Positions 12,707 to 24,900 of a stretch of 64,000 nt of DNA are shown one piece after another. The stretch's first letter is position 1. The number at the start of each line of letters is the position of its first letter. The stretch is from Cymodocea nodosa. Lineage: Eukaryota > Streptophyta > Magnoliopsida > Alismatales > Cymodoceaceae. The position numbers and the translations under genes are program-made. Under the pieces are notes generated by a model. The model saw only the letters and a program-made list of their open reading frames with translations, did no database searches and was not told where the DNA came from. The stretch spans positions 15,952,001 to 16,016,000 of the forward strand of contig JAZBRI010000011.1 of assembly GCA_036874045.1 (NCBI GenBank). Reading direction: 5' to 3'.

Positions 12707-14754
12707 CATGATGATACATGTATGTATACATATGTGTGTGAAGTGTGAATGCAACATTCCCAATTAATCCATGACATAAACCTATGTTTAGTGAAAATTC
12801 TTTTTCTAGCACTAATAATACCTTATCATATATATATATATAATCAATAGATATTACTATTATTTGGAGAAAATATTCTAAAATATTTATAAAATTTTCC
12901 AACTTGAGATTTAATAGGGGTGAAATTGAACATTCCAGTAGGGTTGGGTTGGGACTAATTTCAACATTAGCTGCTTAGTACGGCAGCACTATCAACAACA
13001 ATGGCACCAAAAAAGTTGCTTAATTCATCAAAAGCCAGCAGATATCAAACCAAGGTTTTGGCCAAGCTGGTACTAAAAAACTAACCTATTGATGCCTTAA
13101 TCACACAATGTGAGATCAGCAATAGGTATTGAGGAATCAAATTTTGATATTAATAGAATATTTCACAGAGAGAAAAAAAGAAAATCAAACTTGAATAGTA
13201 GAGTATTTCACAACCAAAATAAGAAATAATGATGTCTCAATCTAGCATTATATAAGTTTGTTTGATGCTAATAGAGATTATTGTTCCCTGTTGTCCATTG
13301 TCATCATGCACATGTTAATCACAAGCAAATGTGAAAATTTAGTGGAGACAATGTAGTGTAATAAACATGCATTGCTACTCACCGTGCAACCCAATGGTTT
13401 TGGACAACCCTCAAAAAACATCAGAGTTTTGCTCGGCTTCTTTCCACCTTCAGTATGGTTGTGTTCTTCCATTAATTTCTCGATGTGGAAATAGTCACAT
13501 TGTCGCAACTTTGTGCTCATTGGGATATTATCACCTGAAATAATTGATGATGCCGTGCAACGAGCAATTTTTTCTAATCGTGCTAGCTTCATATCAAAGA
13601 CTAGGGTTATTTTTTTGTCTAAAAGCTTTTCTTGTACATCACGTGAAGCAGTTTTTTCCACTAGAATAACATTTGGATTGCATGTTTCAATCACCTCAAT
13701 AAGAGATTTCAGATCATTGTTATCCTGTTACCAATAACTAAATTAGACTGACATATTGCATGTAATTCCACAAACACTTGAGCAATTTCATGAGATGTAT
13801 ACCTGCATCAATGAATTGAATGATGATAACCCAGCTCTATGTTCTCCAAGAACGCCCTTCAGCAACAACAATCTTGGATTTCTAACATTAGTGGGCATGT
13901 GTTTATGGGCAGTATTCTTCTTAAATACTAAACCTTTGACAACTTCACTGCAATCAAAGACAACTTAAATTAGTATATGTTTTTATTATTGGAGCATGCT
14001 ACATAGAACATGCACAATCCTTTTAGGCTAAGAAAGTTAGTAAACTGCACTAATGTAACAACCTTTGGTCACGACAGCCATGTGCAACACACTTGACTTT
14101 CACATAGGATGCAGGATCCATTTCTCTCCCCTCATTAACATCAGGTTTAATCATAAGTGCAGCTTCCCATGATAAAGCAGCAACAATATCCAACCAACTC
14201 TTGCCAGAATCTTCTTTGGAACAATTAATACCTTCTGAAGCCAAAAACCGACTTACAAGAAACATGAATTGGCCATTCATTGCATCCTTCATAGCCTTTT
14301 TTCGTTCTTCATAATTGCTTCCAAATGCATGACCTCCAGAAAATCTGCTCAAAGAACTTGGCTGACTCCATTTTGTACCATCACTATAATTATCATCATC
14401 GTCGTCACTATTAGCAACACTGTCTTCCTTATCATCTTCTGTGTCTTCGGGTTCAGGTGGAAACCAAAGAGCATCAGTCTCCCAGTTTGATGTCAATGAA
14501 AGATTCCTGGCACTAACAATGTCCTCTCCTTTAAAAACTTTTCCATTGCTCACATCTTCAAATGAGCCATTGTATGGGAATACTTTGACAGTATTACTTA
14601 TTTCATTTCTCTGAACCTCCAAGGAACCACGCTTAGAATTGGCTGCAGAGGTGGACAAAGTTCCAACTCTATCCCATACATTAGGGACTATACATCTCTC
14701 ACCAACATTTTCTTGATTGGAAGTTATTGAACTATAAATGAAGTTGTCTTCCAT
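8146..14754 (-). CDS. FAB1: 1-phosphatidylinositol-3-phosphate 5-kinase, FAB1C/D type (no FYVE)
   Basis: Lipid kinase making PtdIns(3,5)P2 on endosomal and vacuolar membranes. Ten coding exons join in phase: 14754..14063, 13947..13803, 13724..13383, 12579..11650, 11547..11213, 11119..10993, 10912..10757, 10634..9111, 8865..8605, 8499..8146, giving 4866 nt and 1621 aa, all with GT-AG ends. Domains: acidic N-terminus without FYVE zinc finger (LWFPPEPEDTEDD near residue 100); CPN60/TCP1-like region about 235-480 (DNNDLKSLIEVIE, ILLRGAHSDELKKVKR); Cys-rich CHCR block about 704-815 with repeated C-x2-C pairs (CVGCG, CLKCHHERG); C-terminal PIP kinase about 1330-1600 with FIIKEI, TYDLKGALFSRY, VMDYSLLVGVD and GIIDYLRQYTWDKQ. 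Lack of FYVE and the DLKGALF sequence fit the plant FAB1C/D subgroup. The ATG lies directly after a splice acceptor; no coding N-terminal exon was found upstream. Confidence 0.93.
12669..12703. repeat. (TA)n microsatellite in a FAB1 intron
   Basis: About 17 uninterrupted TA units inside the intron between the exons ending at 13383 and starting at 12579. A shorter TA run occurs at about 12826-12842 in the same intron. Likely length-polymorphic; no coding effect expected. Confidence 0.9.
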
Positions 14755-16216
14755 CTGTATCCAAAATATTATAGTCAGCACATCTTCACTTCAGCACAAT
14801 TTACATGAACAACAATGGCATTTTTCTCAAATAGAACAATTGACCTAACTAATACAATTCTAAGATGATAAAATCACAAAGAACAATCTTACATGTATAG
14901 AAACTCGGAAGCAAAGCTATTTCAAAGTTTGTGTCTTGCAGTGTTCATGTAATCATGACAGGAGCAAGGGAACTGAATTCCCCGGCAACTTTGTGGTGTG
15001 GTAGTCTTTTTATTAACTCCTAGCTACTACCCGCTCACAAGCACCGCATCCTCGTATTGGAATACTTTATTTATCCAACTAAAAATAGGGGGTTATGAAT
15101 AAGTAACTCTCTTTGCATGATATATAGCTCGATATAGAAAAGTCAAATGTATACCGACAGACAGATATACAAAGTGGCAACTCTCAAGAAAGGTAAAAAC
15201 TCAAGATATTCAAAAGATGAACCAGTTACGCCACAACCACCAGTACTAAGTATACGGACAAAAATCTACCAATTAACCAATTTCGCTCGGGGAAACGTAC
15301 TTGGTAAAAATATCAAACTGCCAAATGAGTCGGAAAGGGGAAGTGAACAGGAACCGGTGCCTTTTTGTTTGCATATACAATTTTGTTAAACCAGAAAAAT
15401 CCTCGATCCAAAACCACGGAGCTTCTTTTTTATCGTTTAAAATTAAAGTTGTTGCTGATGAGCAGGAAAGAAGCCATTTTTATGCAATAGAAGAAAAGTT
15501 AAAAAATTTGACTCGTTAACCACAGTCAACGGATTGAAGACCAGGATCAAATCAAAAGGTTCAAAATCTCTGAATCTACTCCAAAACCACAATCCAATGC
15601 AACATGAACAGAAAGCAAGAGCCCCAGTTTCTGCCCCCTTCTCTCTCGCTCTCCCTCTCCTACCTGCAACAGAGCCACCACCAGTAGCCCAGCGAAACCA
15701 ATAAATCAAGCGAGAATAAGAACGTGGTCAGGCTTATGTTCATGACGAAGATATAATCCAACAGTCTACAGATGAGCGCTGGTAACCGGTCCCTACGGAC
15801 CGAAAAATCTAAAAACGAGTATCCGCAAAAAGCAAAACAATGGTATGGAAGAAATCCAAAGATAAAAGTAGTTGACGCACCGGTTAAGAGATTCACGGTC
15901 TCGGAAAACCTCTTCCCATAACTCCAGCTTCCAGCAGAAACACGAACAACGGAAGCTCGAAAAACTACTCCTCCCCCCTGCCGACGATATCGGGAAACTA
16001 GCAAGACCAAGTCAGAGGAATCCAAGTCCAGAGAAGTCCAAGTTCCAATTCCAGAGCCGACCACAGGATATATACCTTATCCGTCGACTAAAATCGCCGA
16101 TAAACTACCGTCGTCCGAGTACTTCTCTCAAAACCTCCGCTGTTGGTGCAGACGAAGAATCCCTAAAGTTTAGCTCGGGCCGGAGAAGAGAGAAGGGGAA
16201 GGGAAGACTGGGAAAG
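14755..16216 (-). promoter_or_regulatory. FAB1 5' leader: untranslated exon 1, intron 1, possible uORF
   Basis: A GC-richer block at about 15881-16216 looks like a leader exon: on the minus strand it ends with CTTAACCG and the donor GTGCGT at 15880, and the acceptor of the next exon is the ACAG just upstream of the start codon at 14754. If spliced so, an ATG at 16064 opens a reading frame of 61 codons in exon 1 that runs across the junction and stops about 20 bases inside the main coding sequence. That would be an overlapping uORF able to lower translation. The exon borders are inferred from splice signals only. Confidence 0.45.
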
Positions 16217-16686
16217 TAATGTTCCTCTGTGGACCCCACTAGCGTGAAGGAGAAGCAGGCGTGTGAGAAATTACATATTTATCATTAAAAAATAAAATTA
16301 ATTTTGGCTGTCGCGTCAAGGATTTTTTTTGAACTTGTCAGATAAGTTTTCTTTTATGAAAAAAAGCCTCTAATTTTATATACGTGCGGCCAATCCTTTT
16401 GTATTTTTGCACTTCCCAGAGGTAATAAGTTGATGCTGCCGTGTTTAATAAGATTGGTAAGCATTTAGTTTTCCTTCCGTTTTAAAGTTTTCTGTATTTC
16501 AATTATTTCTGTTGTAATTTATTTTATAATATTTTTATTTCTTCTTTTAAATTTAATTAAAAAAAATATTTGTACATTTAAAATTTATATTTTGATAGAA
16601 TTTGATGAAAAAATTTAAAATTCAAATATTTGTGTAAGTTTAAGAATTTAATAGAAATTAAAATTTAAATAATTAAATAAATTTAA

Positions 16687-16710
16687 TCTCTCTCTCTCTC
16701 TCTCTCTCTC
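16687..16710. repeat. (TC)n microsatellite
   Basis: Twelve uninterrupted TC units in AT-rich intergenic sequence upstream of the FAB1 leader exon. Confidence 0.9.
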
Positions 16711-18678
16711 ATAATTTCATCATAGTATTTCACAAAAAGCAAGCATATAAGTGAAATACATAGAAAGGGAATAAAATTTAATTTTTAACCATTTGAACTT
16801 AAAAAATAAATTTTAAGATTTAGACACGATTGAAAGGTGAATTTCATATATATACAAATAAATTCTTTGTAGAGTTAGATGGAATTTTTTTCCCTTTTTA
16901 TTCAATTTCACATGTATAAACATCTATTTAGTATCTTTTGCAGAAACATTCCTTTTTTAATGAAATACGAAAAGCATTGCTTGCTACCATGTACGAGACA
17001 TTTTCTGTGCTTTCAGATCACACTGGAAAAATATTTATGAGATTAATAATTTCATCGAGTACGTAAAAATGACGAATAAAATTTTTATTATATTTTTTAT
17101 CAGAAGAAAGTTTTATATTTTGTGATTTCATTATGTAAAAATATAATGATCGAAATATAAAAACTACAAATTATTATTATATACTAAAATCCAGTTCATA
17201 TGCACGAGACGACTGTGAATGAGTCGAGGTTATTACAATACGTCGTAACCCGAAACCGCATGAAGAATGACATGTTTATTTGATATTGGAAAGTAAAAAA
17301 TAATAAAAAATACAAATTGTCGGTTAAACACGACGTCATGGATGATCACTACTCTCACATGGAAAAATATATAAAGAAATTTTTCATTCAATCATAATCA
17401 CCAATTTGTTATTGTTGTAAACTTTTCACGTACATGGAATAGATAAAAGTCACCGTTAAAAACTTAAAACGCAAACATATCAAAATGGTTTTAAATATAT
17501 ATTATGTATTCAAGAGACTGGTGTATAGATATAAATAAAAAACGAAAGGCAATTTGAAGTTACCCGTCTGGAGGAAATTTTAATGATTGAGAAAGGTTTG
17601 TCCTCGTAGTTTAAACTTAATTGTAAAGTATAAATACGATTTTATCTTGACATTAAATTAATTTCACGGCAATCTTTCAAATTCTACATTTTATCATCCA
17701 AGCTATGAGTCTCTTATCAGGAGCAGTAGTTGCGTAAGTTTCATTATATTTTACTATTCAAATTAAAAACAAACAGCAACCAAATCATAATCTAGTTGTC
17801 AAGTATATCATTTTTTTTCATGTATTTTTATTTATAATCATGTTAAATTATATAAGTTTAAATATTTCCTCATAAATACTAACCATGTAATTTTAGGTTT
17901 TCCATTACTTTTGATTTTTTCTACAGTAATTGATTTTCACATCTTTTGATTGAGATAAGATGAGGATCCGACGAATTTATTGACTCCTTTTTTCTTTTCC
18001 AAATAAAATGGAAAAATAAGTATAAATAAAGATATCAAATTTTATCCTATCATTTGCCATTAATTTGTGGGAAATATCTATTTTTATTACCCGTTAGATT
18101 AAAATAAAGATAAAGATAAGTTTATAAATCTATCCTCTCCTCTGTATTCAGTGTAGTCGTGAACGCCGTGAATGCGGTACATGACTTGTTCTACAAAATA
18201 ACACGATAGTCAAATCAGATTGAGGGAAAAAATGCATAAATTCGTGTAATTACAAATATAATTTGATATCATTTAAATTAAAAAATCTGTAACCGACCTT
18301 TTCACACTCCTAAACCTTAAATCTATACCCGAAAACGCTCGGATCCATCTGTGAAGTAGGCGCGATACCAGACAAACAAAAGCCGAATCCGTCGGATCAT
18401 GATCGCGGTCGGACAAAAGTCCGAGAATGGATGCATTCCATGTCGGCGTCTGTCTGAGGCGGTGAGCGGGAGCTGCCAGATCGGACGGTGGAGATCCCGC
18501 GATGTCAGGTTTTTCACGTCTGAGTGGACGGATTCTTCTTAACGTGGGTGTTCGGCAACCGTGTGGGCCTCGTCTGCAATTGTAAACTCAGCTCCGTTGA
18601 AGGTGACCGGACCGTCGAAGGTGGGGATCGCCCGGACCAAGTTGGAGTTCGACTTCGTGCTTATAAGCTATTATATGA

Positions 18679-18712
18679 TTTTTTTTTTTTTTTTTGTGGG
18701 GGGGGGGGGGGG
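18679..18712. repeat. Poly-T followed by poly-G tract
   Basis: Seventeen T, then GT, then fifteen G on the plus strand. A G run of this length can adopt quadruplex structure and is also a frequent site of sequencing error, so its exact length is uncertain. Confidence 0.8.
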
Positions 18713-19744
18713 TCCATCCAATTGTTGCGGGTAAAGGAAAAATTCCCGCGATGAAAAACGAAAATTTTAAATGATTAAATGGACAATATCATTTTATATA
18801 TTTTTATAAAAAATATAAGCACTACAAAATCAATCTCTACGTACGTAAAGTTTTTCGATGCATGAGCAATACATGAATCGTGATATCGATCATTAAGAAA
18901 AAAGATTTCTATGTTTTCCTTTTAAATCATGCTGCCGATTATCAAGAGGCTTGTAGGCTACATTATTATTATTTTTTAAAATTTCTCTGTTATCATGCTG
19001 CATGAAAAATGGAGACACGATGCTCTTGGTAACGACAGTTATTATGTTTTACTAGGATTTGATCTTGGTGATATTATTATAAGTATCGTTATTCTTAATG
19101 AATTGAATTTTGGGATTGATTAAATAGAAACCCGACGTTAATGATATTTTATTATAAATACCACACACTCTAGCCGTATACGACGAATAGATGGAGCAGG
19201 CAATATCTCTACGAGGGAGTTTCGAGGTGTGTGCTTGTAAAGATGACGTGAGAATGGAACTTGTGAGAGACTAAATCTTATAAGATTGTGACTTTATGAC
19301 AAACCTTTTTAAATGGTAAATAATAAGTGACTTATTCGTCCAAGATAAGTTTGCTTTAAATACAGTCCAGTATCGGAGTTAGATATGATAAGTCTACTTG
19401 CATTCGATATATCCAAATAATAATGATAAAGAAACCTGGAAAGCTCCAACTTTCAAGAAAAGGTCAAATGCGAGACGTATATGTTAAAATAATCAGATGA
19501 GAATTGAGATGGGATAAATAATAAAGAAATTCTTCAATACCTACGTTTTAACAAAAGTTTTACCGTTTGGTAGGGAAGTTAGCCGACATGTTTGAAATTA
19601 TTGTGTACGGAAATTGCGATTGGCGGTGATGAGTGGAAAAAGGGAACCGATCATTGCGGATTATACACGGAAGGCTGAAAATTAGAAGAGAGAAATCTCC
19701 AAGGTATCAAAAACGTAAATATTCCTTGCCAAGCCTAACCAATA

Positions 19745-19803
19745 CGTGCGCGCGCGTGCGCGTGTGTGTGTGTGTGTGTTATTATTATTATTATTATTAT
19801 TTA
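19745..19803. repeat. Compound microsatellite (GC/GT)n(TTA)n
   Basis: An alternating purine-pyrimidine run of GC then GT units (19745-19779) passes directly into about seven TTA units. The first half is of the composition that can form left-handed DNA. Confidence 0.9.
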
Positions 19804-20685
19804 TAACTGCGTATTTAACATGCTATTCATTTCCTTGGCTTCTCATCCCCACCTTCAATTCTCAGGTGCTTCACGTAACCGACAACCACGTCGATGGAAT
19901 CACGGTAAATATTAAATTGTAGGTGGTTTCTTGACCTATAAAAATTCCTCTTCAAAAATGAAGGATTCGCTTGATAATTAAATTTAGCGGTGAATAAGGA
20001 TGTGATCGATTCAGTGTCACCAATATTTGGAATAGTAAAAAAAAGGTTGTTTTAAATGCTTTATATTTTTTTTTATAGATATCTATAATAATATATTAAA
20101 TTTAATTTCAATATGTTATTATTTACTATTGATTTTGTTTTTTTTAATGAAGTTTTCTTGGTAGGAAATTCATCGATTTTTATTTTTATTTTCTCGTTCC
20201 GACTAATGCGAACAAGTCGTACGTATATATTTTATATTATTGACCGATCAAATTCGACGGCAGTGGTTTCTTCGGACGGACGGCAGCGTAGTAGACCGGA
20301 AAAGGACCGGGTAAAAAGAAAAACTCCGATAAATGAATGAAAGTCATATGGGCCCTGCACTCCTGCAATGGAATATGCTAGGCCCAGTGGCGATAATAAT
20401 TATAATAGTAGTAATAATAAGTTATAATCTGCTGGCATCAGCAATGATGTTTGTTGGCATCGAATCAGTTTAACCGAATTTTCATTTAATTTAATTAAAT
20501 ATTTTTCAATTTAACTAAATTAAAGTTTAATTAAATTGAACCAAAATTCGATTAAAACTCTGGTAGTTTATTTTGCGAAAAAACTCTCTCTCTTCTTCCA
20601 AACGAGTGAAAGAAACGGTTTTTTTTTTTTTTGAAAAATCGGGGCTAGGAGAGGGAGATAGCTGAATGAAGTCCAGCCCATCAAT

Positions 20686-20930
20686 ATGTGCGAAAAGCCC
20701 AGTCCAGTAACAGCAGAAAGGAAGAGGCGAGGTGGGAGGCGGCGGCGGACGTCCACTTTCGGCGGTGCCGCCGCGCCCCCACTCTCTCGCTACTCCGCTC
20801 CTCGCAACGTGGGCAACGACGGAGTCTTCTTCCTCGACGTGAACCCAGTCTGCTACGATGGGGCGAGGTACGGCCCCCGCTACGCTTTATTCGCGGGTTG
20901 GCTGTCCCTCTTGTTGGACCAGATGCGCGG
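20686..20930 (+). pseudogene. N-terminal fragment of a 5'-3' exonuclease (DNA polymerase I-like) family gene
   Basis: A GC-rich plus-strand frame opens at 20686. After a basic, Arg/Ala-rich start it reads DGVFFLDVNPVCYDG and then ALFAGWLSLLLDQ, which matches the beginning of the plant plastid/mitochondrial 5'-3' exonuclease family (RVFFLDVNPLC...FAxWLxLF). In the family this is followed by DPVIAVLDGE and the metal-binding acidic residues; here the match stops after WLSLLLDQ and unrelated sequence follows. A short piece at 21003-21042 (DALEAVAFLQNAQV) weakly recalls the EADDVVATL motif but lacks the paired aspartates. The remaining exons were not found; an antisense LINE relic lies 300 bp on. 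Most likely a truncated gene copy; a first exon with distant partners is possible. Confidence 0.45.
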
Positions 20931-21239
20931 TGTGCCACCCTCAGTTTATTTACCTCCGTCGATGTTTCTGATTAGGTGGTCGGGAGTGTGTCATGCAGGT
21001 GTTGATGCATTGGAGGCCGTTGCCTTCCTACAAAACGCGCAGGTGTTGATTTATTTCAGTTTCTTCAGTTCCAACTTTGATTTGAAATGCAGATGTATAT
21101 TGTCATGGCATGCATTTCAATAGAACAATAACATCAATATCAATTGTTCCCTTTATTCAATCGTAAATATAGGTGTATATTATCAAATATTGATTATGTA
21201 ATTTTGATATTTCCTATTTCTAACTAGGTAACTTTTGTC

Positions 21240-21900
21240 ATTCCTCTAAACATTTTAGTTTCACTTAACGTATCACTATCTATTCTTCATTTCTTATAAT
21301 TGTATTTATACGTCTTCTACGGACACGACTAAATCATCGAAGATAATTGTCTCTTATTTTATTCCCAATCGATGTAATTCTTATCTTATTTTGAATGAAA
21401 TTATTTCTTAATTTATCTCTTAAAATATTTTTCTGCATCCATCTTAACCTTCGAACATCGATTGGGTTAATTTTTTTTTGCACATTGTCATGTTGAATAA
21501 CTCACACTTTGTCTCATAAAACATGGCTAGGTGAATATTCATTTCGTAGACTTCTCATTTTAATTTTAGAGATTTTCTTTTATTAAATAACACTCCAGTT
21601 TTAATTCTTTGCCTCATTCAATCTACATTAATATCTTTGTAATTTCCATTGTTGCTTATTATAGTTGTTAATATGCCATATTCTTCCTTTTCAATATCTC
21701 ATGATCATCCAATTTACATCTTCAGCATGGATTCTTTCATTGCTAATCTTATCTATGTTCTATGTATTTGGACTTAGTCTTATTTAAACTAAGTTCTTCA
21801 GACTCTAAGATATATCTCCATAATTATGATTTAGAACTGTTTCCTACTTTACTTTAATCAACTAAGATTATGCCATGAATAACATATACCAATGTATTTT
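21240..21900 (-). mobile_element. Decayed LINE (non-LTR) reverse transcriptase C-terminal fragment
   Basis: On the minus strand from about 21860 downwards the sequence reads, in broken frames, LWRYILESEELSLNKTKSKY, matching the plant LINE segment LWRxTLESKGFRLSRxKTEY. Near 21530-21475 comes VIQHDNVQKK, then VRRLRWMQKNILRDKLRNN near 21460-21405, then a GNKIRDNYLR...RRRRINTIIRNE stretch ending near 21275, matching LRWMCGxTRxDxIRN and LRWFGHVxRR. Order and spacing agree with the end of a LINE ORF2. Many stops make it non-functional. Confidence 0.75.
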
Positions 21901-21929
21901 TCCTGATTTTCTTTAATTATTTTGTCTGT

Positions 21930-24900
21930 AATCAAGACAAAAAAAGAGAGTAAAGACTTGGAGTTGATCTTTGATATAAGTGTAAGTTCATTGAAAATTC
22001 TCCTCTCTCTCCTATATAGTTTTTACACTAGCTGCTACTTTATTATTCATGTCTTTGATAATATTAATACAACCAATAGATACTCTTTTCTGCACGTCTT
22101 TGATGATAACCAATAGAGACTCTTTTTTCCTTTTTAAAGTCCATTATAATTCATTTCTAGGTACCCTGTCATGATCTCGTTTTTTTCTAAATTATTGAAA
22201 GTCACATGGGAGGATGTTGCCTTCCTACAAGACGTGCATAAAGAAGTTAGAGTGTGAATCATGCAAAGGAGCTTGTTGTAGATTTTTTTTTCCTTTTCAA
22301 CATCTATCACAATGATAAGTTTCTATCACGATCTTTTTTCCCAAATCATTCAAAGTCATATGGAGTTTTTTTATTAGCTTTTAACTTTTCCACTGATTGC
22401 TTAAGTTGATGAGTAATTTTCATTATTGGTCTACCTAGTATAAATTCAAACTAATCCTTTATGATGGTGGTTTCATATCTTCAACTTTGTTTAGTTATCC
22501 TTTTCTGAAGTTTCATTATATGAATTCATTAATGCAATACTTTGATAATTATTACACTTTTTGTTTAACTATTTGCATACACTTGTCTGAGAAGTTCATA
22601 TGCTTCATATTGTTAGCCTGGTTTTAGTCTCTTGAACTAAATTTTTTTACGTACACTTGTTTATTAAAATATGATAACATTTGTTTATTCTCAATTGTAT
22701 GTAGGCACCAATGCATTCCCTAGCTTATAAATGTAATAGTTGAGGTCTGTAATGTTTTCTTCTTTTTTTCATTGCAGCTAAGGTTTGTTGCAATTATGCC
22801 CTAGTAATTTATCTCTAAGATTCATGTTCATAATAGTTTGATAAATTTTTATGGTTAATTGTCAACCGAACACTAATTCTCCTCCTTTACTTGGGCTTGG
22901 AACCAATAATGTGTGGATAACTTCCAAAGGAGCTCAATACATCTTATCAGAGGATCAACAATTTAGTTGAAAATTCTAATGTCAATTTTCTTTGGCTTGA
23001 TGAAATGGTACAAGTAGCTTATGGTCTATAGATACCTGATGCAAATATCTTCTTATCAAGAATTTCAGTTTGACACGAGAAATCTGATTATTGTACTGTA
23101 CATTTACACATCATTATTTCGTATATGTCTTTGGGAGAAACTCTGATGTTACTCTTCTGGAATTCCTTCAACACAAACTGCCACGGTTGCAGACTCTGTA
23201 AGGCTAAATATTTACTACCAAGTGTGTTAATATCTTTGTTTTAACTAATTGTTAGTAAAATTACTATGATGTCGATAATATCATATAAACCTAGTGAATT
23301 AAATTTTTCCCTTGGGAGTTTCCATGTTTGTATTCTTTTTTGTCAGCTTCTTTCCAACTTTTGTTTTTTTTTGGACCACAAGATCACTGCCACCCATTTG
23401 GCAGATTAAAGAATGAAACATGAATTTAGATTGAAAATATAGAAAGCCACTACTGCTTAAAGATATGGAATCATATGACATACAAGAAAGAAGATAGATA
23501 GCTCAGCAGCGAATGATTCAGCAAAGAAGACTAAACACAGCCTGATGAACAAACAGCCCAACCAATGAAAGAAGCCCAAGCTCAACCAATAAAAGTTGAA
23601 TCAGTAATCCAACAATTTAGGTCCAGATCATTAATGTTATGTGGCTGGACCACTGGTATTATGAGCTCAAAATCATAATTACGGTATATCACTGATTCAA
23701 CTATTAGTGGTACCAGTAGAAAACTAACCTGTGCCCAATTCCTTGTCTACGGGTTTATGTACAAGTTCAAAAGCAATTAAATTCTTCCAGAGCAACAGTT
23801 ACCATTTCCCACTGTTTCTGTGGAACAATATGAGCGAAAGCAACTTGAACATTTCACCCATTGAAGACTTTGTCATTCTTGGAGGAGCTCAAAGTCTGTT
23901 TATCTCTAATAAAGCTCCAAGTTCTGCTTCTCTTGGGATGCTTTAGAAACTGGTAGATGGAAGGCGTCAACATGACTTATGCAAGCTTGTTGGAAAAAGG
24001 TAGATACAAGGAAGTTATGGGTGCTTTACAGTATCATCGTTGTGATGAATTTTTGTGTGGTGAAAACAACAGTCAAAAGACTATTGCTTCCATAAGAAAG
24101 AAACGAGCAAATCCCGGCGTGATTCATTCACCAAAAACAGGCAATAAATATGGAATTTTTCCGGAATCTTTCCGGTAAGATTCTAATCTGGATTGGCATC
24201 AGCAACCCCTAGAAATATATGTTTTATAAATAATGACTTGGTGGTTAGCTTGACATTGTCAGTGGCAAGTGCTTGTCAAAGTAACAGGAAAGATCCACAT
24301 GTACCCGTACAGGAAGATTTTTGTGAAATTATGGGGTCTGATTTCATAAAGACGTGATCTTCAATTGTATGATCGAAGATCATTTAAAGGAATACTTGCA
24401 GGAAGCGATTTCTACATCATATTTGGATATTGAAATTGACGTTAGAGAATGGTAATCACCCAGAAAAATGCCAGTTGATTTTTTCATTGTTCTCCATACA
24501 AGAAAGATCATGTCAGTTTTGAGTATTTCATCTGAATGCTTGTGTTTTCCTCCATTGACTAGTCCTCCATTGACTAGTTCAGATTTTGATATACTTAATT
24601 CCACCTCCATTTCTGAGTCCTTGTGTGAACGAACGGGCAATGATTCTTTATAAAACAAGAGGAGAAACAATTTTTTGTTAATGGTAGTAAATTTACAATC
24701 TCACCAAAGAAACAAGTTTGAAACACCAGCTGTACCATTCTCACCAAAGTAGTAGTAATCATTCACCACCGATGCACTCATAGAGGGATAAAGTGTGAAA
24801 TTGTGGTGGAACATTTGACATCTCTCCTCTCCAGAGTCACAGATGACTACGGTTTCTTCCCTCTCCTCCAGCCAACCAAATATGCTTCCATAGCCAGACT

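Larger units (their letters stand above)
16217..20640. other. Gene-poor AT-rich intergenic region
   Basis: No exon, RNA gene or transposon domain recognised. It contains a promoter-side segment for the leader exon on its left, several microsatellites (listed separately), and a GC-richer patch at 18330-18660 with short open frames on both strands that resemble no family I know. Open frames at 18323-18517, 18524-18754 and 20113-20340 are not supported as genes. Confidence 0.55.

Noticed and set aside
15443-16064. Coding exons on the minus strand in the FAB1 leader region
   Set aside because: The open frames are out of phase with the main ORF after the best splice junction and show no Cys-rich or FYVE-like pattern.
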